Assembly: GCF_009193185.1 (NCBI RefSeq)
Contig: NZ_VUKF01000014.1
Location: 38,230-102,229 of the forward strand
Length of the DNA: 64,000 nt
Reading direction: 5' to 3'
Source of the DNA: Georgenia thermotolerans
GTDB taxonomy: Bacteria > Actinomycetota > Actinomycetes > Actinomycetales > Actinomycetaceae
In this document: piece by piece, positions 32,999 to 40,621 of the stretch
Numbering within the stretch: the first letter of the stretch is position 1
Layout of the letters: each line of letters begins with the position of its first letter
The notes under the pieces: model-generated
What the model saw: only the letters and a program-made list of their open reading frames with translations
Database searches by the model: none
Told to the model about the DNA's origin: nothing
Program-made: the position numbers and the translations under genes

Positions 32999-33202
32999 TC
33001 AGCCCGGCGGCAGGTTGGGCATGGCCTTCGAGATCGGGTCGCGCCGGCGCGGGTTGATGCCCGTGGAGCGCCGCGCGTCCACGGTGTCGTCGGCGTGGTG
33101 GCCGCGCTGCTTCTGCACCGGCCCGGCGTTGCCCTGGTCGACGCCCTTGACGTGCGCGGAGACGTCGGGGGCGACGTCGGGCTTGCCTACCCGGATGGTC
33201 AT
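32999..33202 (-). CDS. Small soluble protein of the hydrogenase operon, 67 aa
   Basis: A 67-residue hydrophilic protein beginning MTIRVGKPDVAPDVSAHVKGVDQGNAG. The middle is rich in His, Arg and Asp (QKQRGHHADDTVDARRSTG) and it ends INPRRRDPISKAMPNLPPG. It has no helix-length hydrophobic stretch or known domain and is probably flexible. Its start overlaps the stop of the DUF5947-like gene by 4 nt, strong evidence that it is translated. No function is recognised. The size and the C-terminal DPISKAMPNLPPG motif could mark a docking peptide, which is speculation. Confidence 0.65.
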   Translation of the reverse strand: MTIRVGKPDVAPDVSAHVKGVDQGNAGPVQKQRGHHADDTVDARRSTGINPRRRDPISKAMPNLPPG

Positions 33203-33795
33203 GGCTCCTCCTCGCGATGCTCGAGCTCGGCGAAGAACTCCTCGACCGCCGGCCACACCCGGCTCCCGCCGGACAGGCCCCGCCACTCCCGGCGCACGAC
33301 GGCGACGAGGCGGAAGCAGTCGTCGATCGGCACGATCCAGTGGTGCCGGGCGCCGCGGGCGGTGTTGACGAGGAAGGCCTCGACCTCCGGCGCCAGGCCG
33401 GCCAGCTCGGGGCGGCGCGCCACGACCGCCGCCCACCCCGCGGGGTCGACCTCCCAGCGGGTGGAGCCGAGCGGGCTGGGGTAGTGCGCCACCACCGCGC
33501 CGTCCGCGCCGCGGACGACGTACGCCAGTCCCACCGGGACGCCGAGCTCGTCGGTGGCCACCGCGCCGAGCCGCAGCCGGCGCTCGGGCACGAGGCGGTA
33601 GTGCCCCAGGCTGGCCACGTCGCGCACGAAGAGCAGCGCGCAGGGGCGGCAGGCGCACATGACGTCGGCCCGCTCGGTGTCGAGCAGGTGCCGGTGCCGC
33701 TCGGGCAGCGGGGCGCCGCACACGTCGCACCGCTCGGCGAGCAGCGGGGCCCGGCCGGCCCCGCGGAGCACCCGCTCCAGCGCGCCGCTGCTCAC
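33199..33795 (-). CDS. Hydrogenase-operon zinc-ribbon-like protein, DUF5947-like
   Basis: A 198-residue soluble protein with two cysteine pairs near the N-terminus (ERCDVCGAPL and VMCACRPCALLF), which suggest a bound zinc or iron. Later it has RYHWIV-type aromatic motifs (GARHHWIVPIDDCFRLVAVVRREWRGLSGG) and an acidic tail ELEHREEEP. The GTG at 33795 overlaps the stop of the Nfu-like gene by 4 nt (GTGA), and no better start exists downstream of the cysteines. I associate it with DUF5947 proteins found beside actinobacterial hydrogenases. A rubredoxin-like redox or assembly role is possible but unproven. Confidence 0.72.
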   Translation of the reverse strand: MSSGALERVLRGAGRAPLLAERCDVCGAPLPERHRHLLDTERADVMCACRPCALLFVRDVASLGHYRLVPERRLRLGAVATDELGVPVGLAYVVRGADGAVVAHYPSPLGSTRWEVDPAGWAAVVARRPELAGLAPEVEAFLVNTARGARHHWIVPIDDCFRLVAVVRREWRGLSGGSRVWPAVEEFFAELEHREEEP

Positions 33796-34334
33796 GGCGT
33801 GCCCAGGGCGGCGGGACGGTGGAACAGCGCCTCGACCGGGATGACCGCGGCCGCGGCGGGCGGGCGGACCGGGGCGACGTCGCGCAGCTCCGGGGCCAGG
33901 GCGAGCACGGCCTCGGACACCGTCTGCTCGAGGGTGACCGCCGACGACGAGCAGCTCGAGCACGCCCCGGAGAGCTGGACCTGGGCGACGCCGGCGTCGA
34001 TGCCGACCAGCTCGACGCGCCCGCCGTGGGACTCGACGTACGGGCGCACCGTCTCCAGCGCCTGCTCCACCCGGTCCTCGACCGTGCCGGGATGGAGGTC
34101 GTGGACGACCAGCAGGTGCCCGAGGAGCTGGTCGCGGGCGAGGTCGGCGTGCAGGGCGGGCGCGAGCGCCAGCAAGCGGCGCAGCGCCTCGCCGTAGATC
34201 TCCGCCAGCGTCCGGATCGCCTCGACGGCGGCCTCCGCGGCGGCGCCGGGTGCGGACTCGACGACGTCGAGGAGCTCGTCGAAGCGGGCGAGCAGCTGCC
34301 CGACCGCCGCGTCGTCCAGCCGTGGCTCAGCCAT
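33792..34334 (-). CDS. NifU C-terminal domain (Nfu-type) Fe-S scaffold protein
   Basis: A 180-residue protein. Residues 1-85 form a helical domain (QLLARFDELLDVVESAPG... LLGHLLVVHDLHP). Residues 86-150 form the Nfu fold, with the [4Fe-4S]-assembly motif CSSC in SGACSSCSSSAVTLEQTVSEAVL. It probably delivers clusters to the hydrogenase small subunit under aerobic conditions. The ATG at 34334 overlaps the end of the large-subunit gene by 8 nt. Nfu-type proteins are a regular component of group 1h hydrogenase operons, so a dedicated role is likely. Confidence 0.9.
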   Translation of the reverse strand: MAEPRLDDAAVGQLLARFDELLDVVESAPGAAAEAAVEAIRTLAEIYGEALRRLLALAPALHADLARDQLLGHLLVVHDLHPGTVEDRVEQALETVRPYVESHGGRVELVGIDAGVAQVQLSGACSSCSSSAVTLEQTVSEAVLALAPELRDVAPVRPPAAAAVIPVEALFHRPAALGTP

Positions 34335-36126
34335 GGGAGGCCCCGAACATCGGTGAGTGCGTCTGGCGGATGGTCCGGCCCCCGCCGACGTACATGTGCA
34401 CCCCGCACGGCAGGCACGGGTCGAAGCTGCGCACGGCGCGCATGATGTCGACGCCGCGGAAGTCGTCCGGGCCGTTCTCCTCGAAGATCGGCATGTCCTG
34501 CACCGCGTCCTCGTAGGGTCCGGGGGTGCCGTAGCTGTCCCGCGGGCTGCCGTTCCACGGCGTGGGCGGGTAGGGGTGGTAGTTGGCGATCTTGCCGTCG
34601 CGGATGACGAGGTGGTGGGACAGCACCCCGCGGACGGCCTCGTGGAAGCCGCAGCCGATGGCCTCCTCGGGCAGCTCGAAGGTCTGGAAGACCTTCTGGT
34701 CCCCGCCGCGCACCCGGGTCAGGGCCTCCTCGAGGAAGTACAGCGCCATGCCGGCGGCGTAGGCGATGAAGTAGGCCCGGGCCCGGTCGCGCTCGATGGC
34801 GTTGGACCACGGCGGGATCCGCCACTCCAGGGTCTGCTCGGGCAGGCTCGCGCTGCGCGGCAGGGTGATCTGCACGCTCGAGCCGGTCGAGCGCACGTAC
34901 GGGGTGTTCACCCGGTTGGCCAGCGCCGTGGTGTACAGCCGCGCGAACGGGCCGCCGCCGGTGTCCAGGGCCAGGTGGTCGCCGGTGCGCTGGTCGAACC
35001 AGCGCGGGCTCATCACCCAGCTGTACCTGCCGTCGAAGTCGCGCTTGCCCGGCGCGGGCAGGGTGGTCTGGTTCCACGGGTGGCGGTGGTCCACCGGGTT
35101 GCCGAGCGGGTCGTGGGTGACGAACGGCGGCTCGTTCGCCCAGTCCTCGTAGAAGGAGCTGCCCAGCAGGATCCGGATGCCCAGGTTGATGTCGACGAGG
35201 TTGGTGGTCACCAGCTGGCCGTCGACGACGACGCCGGGGGTGACGAACATGGCGTTGCCCCACTCGTTCATCGTCTCGTAGCGGTAGTCGACGACCTCGG
35301 GGTCCTGGAAGGCGCCCCAGCAGCCCAGCAGGACCCGGCGGCGGCCGACCTCCTCGTAGCCGGGCAGCGCCTCGTAGAAGAAGTCGAAGACGTCGTCGTT
35401 CATCGCCACGGCCTGCTTGACGAAGTCGATGATCGACATCAGCCGGGACAGGTAGTCGGTGAACAGCGTCGGGGAGGGCATGGTGCCGACCCCGCCGGGG
35501 TACATCGTCGAGGGGTGGACGTGGCGGCCCTCCATGAGGCAAAACATCTCGCGGGTGACCCGGCTCATGTGCAGCGCCTGCTTGTACACCTCGCCCTCGA
35601 ACGGGTTGAAGGCGCGCATGAGGTCGGCGATCGTGCGGTAGCCGTGGATCTCGGCGTGCGGCGCGGGGGTGTTCTCCGCCTTGGCGAGCAGGCTGGGGTT
35701 GGTCGCCCGGACCATCGCCTCGCAGAAGTCGACGAAGACGAGGTTGTCCTGGAACAGGGTGTGGTCGAAGAGGTACTCCGCGGCCTCACCGAGGTTGACG
35801 ATCCACTCGCCCAGCTTCGGGGTCTTGATGCCGTAGGCCATCTGCTGGGCGTAGTTGGAGCAGGTGGTGTGGTTGTCCCCGCAGATGCCGCAGATCCGGC
35901 TGGTGATGAAGCCGGCGTCGCGTGGGTCCTTGCCCCGCATGAACACCGAGTAGCCGCGGAAGAGCGAGGAGGTGGAGTGGCACTCGGCGACCCGCCGGTT
36001 CCGGAAGTCGATCTTGGTGTAGATGCCCAGGTTGCCGATGATGCGGGTGATGGGGTCCCAGGACATCTCGACGAGCTGTTCCTGCTCCTGCCCCGGGCCG
36101 GCGCCCCGGCGGTCGGTGGCGGTCAT
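34327..36126 (-). CDS. hhyL: [NiFe] hydrogenase large subunit, group 1h (Hhy type)
   Basis: Catalytic subunit, 599 aa, of a high-affinity hydrogenase of the class that oxidises atmospheric H2. Nickel ligands are in L1 RICGICGDNH (Cys79, Cys82) and L2 DPCLPCGVH (Cys571, Cys574, His577). Twenty-two residues follow His577, the expected endopeptidase-removed peptide. DNHTTCSNY and the L2 variant are typical of group 1h. The ATG at 36126 overlaps the small-subunit stop by 4 nt. The protein has no signal peptide, so with the small subunit it should stay cytosolic or loosely membrane-bound. Confidence 0.95.
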   Translation of the reverse strand: MTATDRRGAGPGQEQEQLVEMSWDPITRIIGNLGIYTKIDFRNRRVAECHSTSSLFRGYSVFMRGKDPRDAGFITSRICGICGDNHTTCSNYAQQMAYGIKTPKLGEWIVNLGEAAEYLFDHTLFQDNLVFVDFCEAMVRATNPSLLAKAENTPAPHAEIHGYRTIADLMRAFNPFEGEVYKQALHMSRVTREMFCLMEGRHVHPSTMYPGGVGTMPSPTLFTDYLSRLMSIIDFVKQAVAMNDDVFDFFYEALPGYEEVGRRRVLLGCWGAFQDPEVVDYRYETMNEWGNAMFVTPGVVVDGQLVTTNLVDINLGIRILLGSSFYEDWANEPPFVTHDPLGNPVDHRHPWNQTTLPAPGKRDFDGRYSWVMSPRWFDQRTGDHLALDTGGGPFARLYTTALANRVNTPYVRSTGSSVQITLPRSASLPEQTLEWRIPPWSNAIERDRARAYFIAYAAGMALYFLEEALTRVRGGDQKVFQTFELPEEAIGCGFHEAVRGVLSHHLVIRDGKIANYHPYPPTPWNGSPRDSYGTPGPYEDAVQDMPIFEENGPDDFRGVDIMRAVRSFDPCLPCGVHMYVGGGRTIRQTHSPMFGASHG

Positions 36127-37217
36127 TGCGGGCCTCCTGCCGTGGTGGGGACGTCGGCGCGCCAGCGCGGGTCGTAGCCGGTGGTGAGCTCGTCGCGGTT
36201 GTGCCGCCAGCGCGGCTCCTTGTTGAGCGAGGCGTTGGTGATGCCCCGCATGCGGCGGACGAACAGGCCGTAGGGCTTGCCCAGGGTGGCGGAGAGGTAC
36301 CCGCCGGGCGGGGCGTCCATGAACGGCATGAACTTGTCGGGGAAGCCGGGCATCGTGCAGCCGATGCAGATGCCGCCGACGTTGGGGCACCCGCCCACGC
36401 CGTGCATCCAGCCCCGCTTGGGCACGTTGCAGTTGACCACCGGGCCCCAGCACCCGACCTTCACCTGGCACTTGGGCGAGTTGTAGTCGTAGGCGAAGTC
36501 GGACTGCTCGTAGTACCCGGCCCGGTCGCAGCCCTCGTGGACGGTCTTGCCGAACAGCCACTGCGGGCGCAGCAGGTCGTCCAGCGGGGGCGGGGGCGCG
36601 GCGCCGGCCGCGTGGTAGAGGACCCAGGCCAGGGTCTCCATGAAGTTCTCCGGCTGGACCGGGCAGCCGGGGATGTTGACGATCGGCAGCCCGCCGGCGG
36701 AGCGGAAGTCCCAGCCGAGGTAGTCCGCCAGGCCCATCGAGCCCGTCGGGTTGCCCGCCATGGCGTGGATGCCGCCGTACGCCGCGCAGGTGCCGATGGC
36801 GACCACCGCCCACGCCCGGGGCGCGAGCCGGTCGATCCACCAGTTCAGGGTCAGCGGCTCGCCGGTGGCCAGGTCGTTGCCGAAGGAGGTCCAGTAGCCC
36901 TCGCCGTTGATGTTCTCGTTGGGGATGGACCCCTCGATGACGAGTATGAACGGGGCCAGCTCCCCGCGCGCCGCCGCCCGGAAGGGGGCGAGGAACTCCT
37001 CGCCGCCCAGGGTGGGGGAGAGGACCTTGTTGTGCAGGTTCACCTTCGGCAGACCCGGGATGAGCCCGGTGACGACGTCCTCGATGGAGGGCTGGCTGGA
37101 CGCCGTGATCGAGACGGTGTCCCCGTCGCAGCTCATGCCCTCCGAGATCCACAGGATGTCGATCTCGTCGAAGCCGGCGCGCTGGTCGCCGGGGGCGGTC
37201 TGCGGGGTGGTGGTCAT
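36123..37217 (-). CDS. hhyS: [NiFe] hydrogenase small subunit, group 1h (Hhy type)
   Basis: Electron-transfer subunit, 364 aa, carrying three Fe-S clusters. The proximal-cluster region begins ISEGMSCDGD, the Cys-plus-Asp variant linked to oxygen tolerance in this group. Further ligands lie in GTCAAYGG, IPGCPVQPEN, CDRAGYYEQSD, CWGPVVNCNVPKRG and GCPNVGGICIGCTMPGFPDKFMPFMD. There is no twin-arginine signal and no C-terminal membrane helix, as usual for group 1h. The ATG at 37217 follows AAGGAGG; an in-frame ATG 5 codons earlier lacks a site. Overlaps hhyL by 4 nt. Confidence 0.95.
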   Translation of the reverse strand: MTTTPQTAPGDQRAGFDEIDILWISEGMSCDGDTVSITASSQPSIEDVVTGLIPGLPKVNLHNKVLSPTLGGEEFLAPFRAAARGELAPFILVIEGSIPNENINGEGYWTSFGNDLATGEPLTLNWWIDRLAPRAWAVVAIGTCAAYGGIHAMAGNPTGSMGLADYLGWDFRSAGGLPIVNIPGCPVQPENFMETLAWVLYHAAGAAPPPPLDDLLRPQWLFGKTVHEGCDRAGYYEQSDFAYDYNSPKCQVKVGCWGPVVNCNVPKRGWMHGVGGCPNVGGICIGCTMPGFPDKFMPFMDAPPGGYLSATLGKPYGLFVRRMRGITNASLNKEPRWRHNRDELTTGYDPRWRADVPTTAGGPQ

Positions 37218-37228
37218 CTCTGCCTCCT

Positions 37229-37750
37229 TCACCGGACGGGCCGGCGCTGGGAACCCGGGGACGGCGCGAGGGTGCTGGACGACGGCCCGGCAGCCTCACG
37301 CGCCACGTCGAGGACGAGGGGGACGGCCCGCTCGACGGCGGCGCGCACCGGCGCGGACAGCCCCATGCCCTCGGCGAGGACCTGCGGCTGGCAGCCGACG
37401 ACGAGCACCCGGCCGACGGAGCCGCCGAGGCCGCGCAGCGCCGCCAGGACGACGTCGGGGCTCATGGCGTGGGCGTCGACGGCGCCGGGGGCGCCGACGT
37501 CGACCTGGCCGGTGGCGTCGAGGACGGCGAGGGTCCCGGGCCGTTGTCCCAGCGGCACGGCGTCGACCAGGACGAGGGTGTCGTAGCGGCCGTCGAGCAG
37601 CTCGTAGGCGAGGTGGATGCCGCGGATGCCGTAGTCGGCCACCTCGACGCCGGCGGGGACGTCGGCCGGGGCGAGCCGGCGGACCACCTCGACCCCGAAC
37701 GCGTCGTCGCCGAGGAAGACGTTGCCGATGCCGGCCACCAGCACGGTCAT
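37229..37750 (-). CDS. Hydrogenase maturation endopeptidase
   Basis: A 173-residue HyaD/HybD-type protease that clips the C-terminal extension of the large subunit once nickel is inserted. The nickel-sensing pattern is present: GIGNVFLGDDAFGVEVVRRL (Glu), DYGIRGIHLAYELLDGYDTLVLVDA-like core (Asp region) and VDAHAMSPDVVLAAL (His). The end (SSSTLAPSPGSQRRPVR) is flexible. Its start overlaps the 455-aa gene's stop by 4 nt and it ends 11 nt before hhyS. The likely substrate is the 22-residue tail of HhyL. Confidence 0.92.
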   Translation of the reverse strand: MTVLVAGIGNVFLGDDAFGVEVVRRLAPADVPAGVEVADYGIRGIHLAYELLDGRYDTLVLVDAVPLGQRPGTLAVLDATGQVDVGAPGAVDAHAMSPDVVLAALRGLGGSVGRVLVVGCQPQVLAEGMGLSAPVRAAVERAVPLVLDVAREAAGPSSSTLAPSPGSQRRPVR

Positions 37751-39114
37751 GGCGCGCCTCCCGCGGTGCCGTCCACGGGGGCGTCGTCCGCCAGCGGCTC
37801 GACCTCCTCGGGCGCGAAGTAGTGGAAGCGGCCGTACCACCGGTGCGGCTCGCTGGAGGGGTCCTCGAGCGTGACCGCGACGTGGCGGGCGTCGTCGACG
37901 TCGCGGTACACGCCCTCGACGCGGGCGGTGCGCCCGGTGAGGAACATGTCGTGCGCGTCCGTGCCCCGGGGACGCGGGTGCAGGCGCACCCTGCTGCCGC
38001 GGGCGACCGGCACCCCGGCGACGACCACGCTCTCGGCGCCCGGCGGGGTCCGGGCCGGGCGCAGGGACCGGATGGCCCCGTGCAGCCGGGCCATGACCTC
38101 CGGCGGCATGGTGTCGACGCGGTCGACGATCGCGGCCGTGCGCGGGTCCGTGGCGCGGACCTCCGCCTTCTCGGCGTCGGTGAGCGTGAGGGTGCGCAGG
38201 GAGAGGATCTCGTCGATCTCGGCGGCGTCGAAGAGGTCGCCGGGGCTCTCCGGGGCGACCCGCGGGTGGTCGTAGAGGATGATCGGCGAGGACAGCACCA
38301 GGTCGCGGCTGCCCGGCTCGCCGACGAGCACCGGGAAGGTGCGGACGTTCGCGCACTGCCCGGCGGACTCGCCGGCCCAGGCGGGCGGGTCGAGCAGCGA
38401 CAGGAACGCGCCGTCGTCCGTGGCCAGCAGGGTGTGCGCGGCGACGAGGCTGGACCGCAGGGCCACCGGCCGGGGCGCGTCCGGCGGCGGGCCCGCGGCC
38501 GTGTTCTCGGTGCGCACGCGCAGGCGCAGGAGCGGGAACGGCGTGGGGGCCGGCTCCGCCGTGACGTGCACGCGCGCCGCGAGCGGCCGGCGCCGGCGCA
38601 CCACCCGGCCGGCCGGGCGGGTGGCGCCGTCGGGCACGGGCTCGACGTCCTCGCCGCCCGGGGCCGAGATGTCGGCCGTGAGGGGCCCCTCGCGCAGCCG
38701 CGCGAGCGGCACCACCACGTCGGCGAGCCGGGGGACGGCCTCCTCGAAGCTCAGCTCGGCGCGGTCGCCGGTCTCGAGCCGCTCGACCCGCTGGAACGAG
38801 CCGTCGGGCCGGAGCGCCTCGACGTCGCGGGCCTGGAGCCGGAGGTAGCGCACCCGCACCCGCACCGTCGCCGTCGGCGGCGCCTCGAGCAGGCACTCGC
38901 TCTGCTGCCACCACCCCTCGCTCGACCCCGCCACGCTGTCGCGGGCGTCGCCGCGGGCCTCGATCCAGCCGCGCGGGGCGAGGACGCCGAACTGCCAGCG
39001 CACCTGGTTCTTGGGCGAGGACTTGCGGTAGGGGTAGAGGACGTAGCCCTCGTAGAGGACGGCGTCGGCGACGGCCTGGGCGCGCGCGAACGGGTCGGGC
39101 ACCGGATCGTTCAC
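37747..39114 (-). CDS. Uncharacterised 455-aa hydrogenase-operon protein
   Basis: A soluble protein with no signal or membrane segments. The N-terminus ADAVLYEGYVLYPYRKSSPKNQVRWQFGVLAP is striking, and two further conserved-looking blocks are HPRVAPESPGDLFDAAEIDEILSLRTLTLTDAEKAEVRATDPR and GRTARVEGVYRDVDDARHVAVTLED. The last of these recalls a small SH3-like barrel. It lies between hypB (46 nt upstream) and the protease gene (4-nt overlap), so it belongs to the hydrogenase operon. Homologues accompany group 1h hydrogenases in actinobacteria to my knowledge, without an assigned function. An assembly or partner-binding role is inferred only. Confidence 0.7.
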   Translation of the reverse strand: MNDPVPDPFARAQAVADAVLYEGYVLYPYRKSSPKNQVRWQFGVLAPRGWIEARGDARDSVAGSSEGWWQQSECLLEAPPTATVRVRVRYLRLQARDVEALRPDGSFQRVERLETGDRAELSFEEAVPRLADVVVPLARLREGPLTADISAPGGEDVEPVPDGATRPAGRVVRRRRPLAARVHVTAEPAPTPFPLLRLRVRTENTAAGPPPDAPRPVALRSSLVAAHTLLATDDGAFLSLLDPPAWAGESAGQCANVRTFPVLVGEPGSRDLVLSSPIILYDHPRVAPESPGDLFDAAEIDEILSLRTLTLTDAEKAEVRATDPRTAAIVDRVDTMPPEVMARLHGAIRSLRPARTPPGAESVVVAGVPVARGSRVRLHPRPRGTDAHDMFLTGRTARVEGVYRDVDDARHVAVTLEDPSSEPHRWYGRFHYFAPEEVEPLADDAPVDGTAGGAP

Positions 39115-39160
39115 TCTCGCACCTCCCTGTGGCCTCGTCGCCGGTTGGAGTCCCTCTCGT

Positions 39161-40078
39161 CTAGGGCTGCTGCGCCCGCACCGCCTCCCGCTCGGGAGCG
39201 TGGGCGGCGAGCCACTCGAGCCATTCGGCGAAGCCCTCCCCGGTGGTCGCCGAGACGACCAGGGCCTGGACCCGGGGGTTGAGCTGGCGGGCCTGCGCCA
39301 CGCACCGCTCGACGTCGAAGTCGACGAAGGGGAGCAGGTCGGCCTTGTTGACGAGCACGAGGTCGGCCGACGCGAACATGTGCGGGTACTTCAGCGGCTT
39401 GTCGTTGCCCTCGGTGACCGAGATGATCACGACCCGGGCGGCCTCGCCGAGGTCGAAGAGCGCCGGGCACACGAGGTTGCCGACGTTCTCGACGAACAGG
39501 TAGGACCCCGGCCGCGGCGCCAGGCGGTCGAGACCCCGACGGAGCATGTCCGCGTCGAGGTGGCAGCCGGCGCCGGTGTTGATCTGGACGACGGGCGCCC
39601 CGGTGGCGCGGATGCGGTCGGCGTCGAGGAGGGTCTCCTGGTCGCCCTCGACGACGGCGACGTCACGGTCGGCGGCCAGCTCGCGGATCGTCCGCTCGAG
39701 CAGGGTGGTCTTGCCGGCCCCCGGCGAGCTCATGACGTTGACGGCGAGGATCTCCCGGCCCTCGAACCAGCCGCGGTTGCGGGCGGCGAGCAGGTCGTTC
39801 TTGGCGAGGACGTCCTGCTCGATGCTGATCGTCTGGCCCGCGGGGCTCGCGTCCTCGTGCGGGTGCTCGGGGCGGGGGCGGCCGTGGTCGTGGTCGTGGT
39901 GGTCGTGACCGTGACCGTGACCGTGGCCGGAGTCGTCGTGGTCGTGATCGTGCTCGTGGTGGTCGTGCTCGTGCTCGTGGTGCTCGTGCCGCGGATGACC
40001 GCCGTGCTCGGGGTGGACGTCCAGCGGCAGCAGCACGCGGGTGGCGGCCTCGTCGCCGCACCCGCAGGTGGCACACAT
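39161..40078 (-). CDS. hypB: Hydrogenase nickel incorporation GTPase HypB with His-rich nickel store
   Basis: A 305-residue GTPase that donates nickel during hydrogenase maturation. The N-terminal CATCGCG (Cys2, Cys5, Cys7) is the high-affinity Ni site. Residues 22-77 contain about 23 histidines in (Asp/Glu/Gly)-His repeats, a nickel-storage tract as in HypB of rhizobia. The G domain has the P-loop SSPGAGKTTL, the metal-site Cys-His GAGCHLD, and NKAD. The ATG at 40078 follows hypA by 3 nt. The His tract is encoded by highly repetitive DNA and could vary in length between strains. Confidence 0.95.
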   Translation of the reverse strand: MCATCGCGDEAATRVLLPLDVHPEHGGHPRHEHHEHEHDHHEHDHDHDDSGHGHGHGHDHHDHDHGRPRPEHPHEDASPAGQTISIEQDVLAKNDLLAARNRGWFEGREILAVNVMSSPGAGKTTLLERTIRELAADRDVAVVEGDQETLLDADRIRATGAPVVQINTGAGCHLDADMLRRGLDRLAPRPGSYLFVENVGNLVCPALFDLGEAARVVIISVTEGNDKPLKYPHMFASADLVLVNKADLLPFVDFDVERCVAQARQLNPRVQALVVSATTGEGFAEWLEWLAAHAPEREAVRAQQP

Positions 40079-40081
40079 GGT

Positions 40082-40411
40082 TCACAGCACCTTCACCGAG
40101 GTGACCGAGAGCTCCCGGCCGTGCAGGATCGAGACGTCCGCGCTGCCGCACCGGCAGAGCGGGATGGGGTCGGTGAGCTCGAACTCCCGCGCGCAGGAGC
40201 GGCACACCGCGGCCCCGACCGGTTCCTCGATGCGCAGCTCGGCACCGGCGAGCGGGGTGCCGTCCGCGACGAGGTCGAAACAGAAACGCACTGCATCGGG
40301 GACGACGCCCGAGAGCCGGCCGATCGTCAGGTTCACGACCGTCACCTTCCGGTCGCCGGTGCGGTCCAGGACCGCCTCGACGATGCTCTGGGTGATCGAG
40401 AGTTCGTGCAT
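40082..40411 (-). CDS. hypA: Hydrogenase nickel metallochaperone HypA
   Basis: A 109-residue HypA. The N-terminal MHELSITQSIVEAVL supplies the nickel-binding His2. The zinc domain has two pairs of cysteines (CRSC and CRCG), with the usual spacing shortened at the second pair. It works with HypB to load nickel into the large subunit. The ATG at 40411 is preceded by a CAGGTG-type site. As the first gene of the minus-strand hydrogenase operon it lies directly behind a good promoter at 40431-40459. Confidence 0.94.
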   Translation of the reverse strand: MHELSITQSIVEAVLDRTGDRKVTVVNLTIGRLSGVVPDAVRFCFDLVADGTPLAGAELRIEEPVGAAVCRSCAREFELTDPIPLCRCGSADVSILHGRELSVTSVKVL

Positions 40412-40430
40412 CAGCACACCTGTCCGCGCC

Positions 40431-40459
40431 AACGTAGACGCCTGTCGACGACTGTGCAA
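40431..40459 (-). promoter_or_regulatory. Promoter of the hypA-hydrogenase operon
   Basis: On the minus strand TTGCAC (40459-40454) and TACGTT (40436-40431) are separated by 17 nt, a close match to a housekeeping-type promoter. Transcription would begin about 10-15 nt before the hypA ATG. Confidence 0.6.
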
Positions 40460-40570
40460 CCGCACTTTCGGGGGGAGGTGCCGCCGACCGGACCGGGGGG
40501 ATCGGCGCCGACCGGACGGAGGGAGAGGCGCTGCCCGGAGGCGCCTGCTGACGCCGCCCGGCGACGTCGC

Positions 40571-40576
40571 TACTGT
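40571..40576 (+). promoter_or_regulatory. Possible -10 box for the nickel permease (TACTGT)
   Basis: TACTGT lies about 46 nt before the ATG at 40622, giving a leader of roughly 40 nt. No nickel-responsive regulator site was recognised in the 210-nt divergent region. Confidence 0.35.
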
Positions 40577-40621
40577 GGCCGTGCAGCACACGATCCTGGT
40601 CCGCGACGGCAAGGACGTCGG

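Noticed and set aside
39842..40015. Repetitive GTG/GTC tract read as a possible regulatory repeat or CRISPR-like array
   Set aside because: It is the coding strand of the His-rich tract of HypB. The units are not separated by unique spacers.
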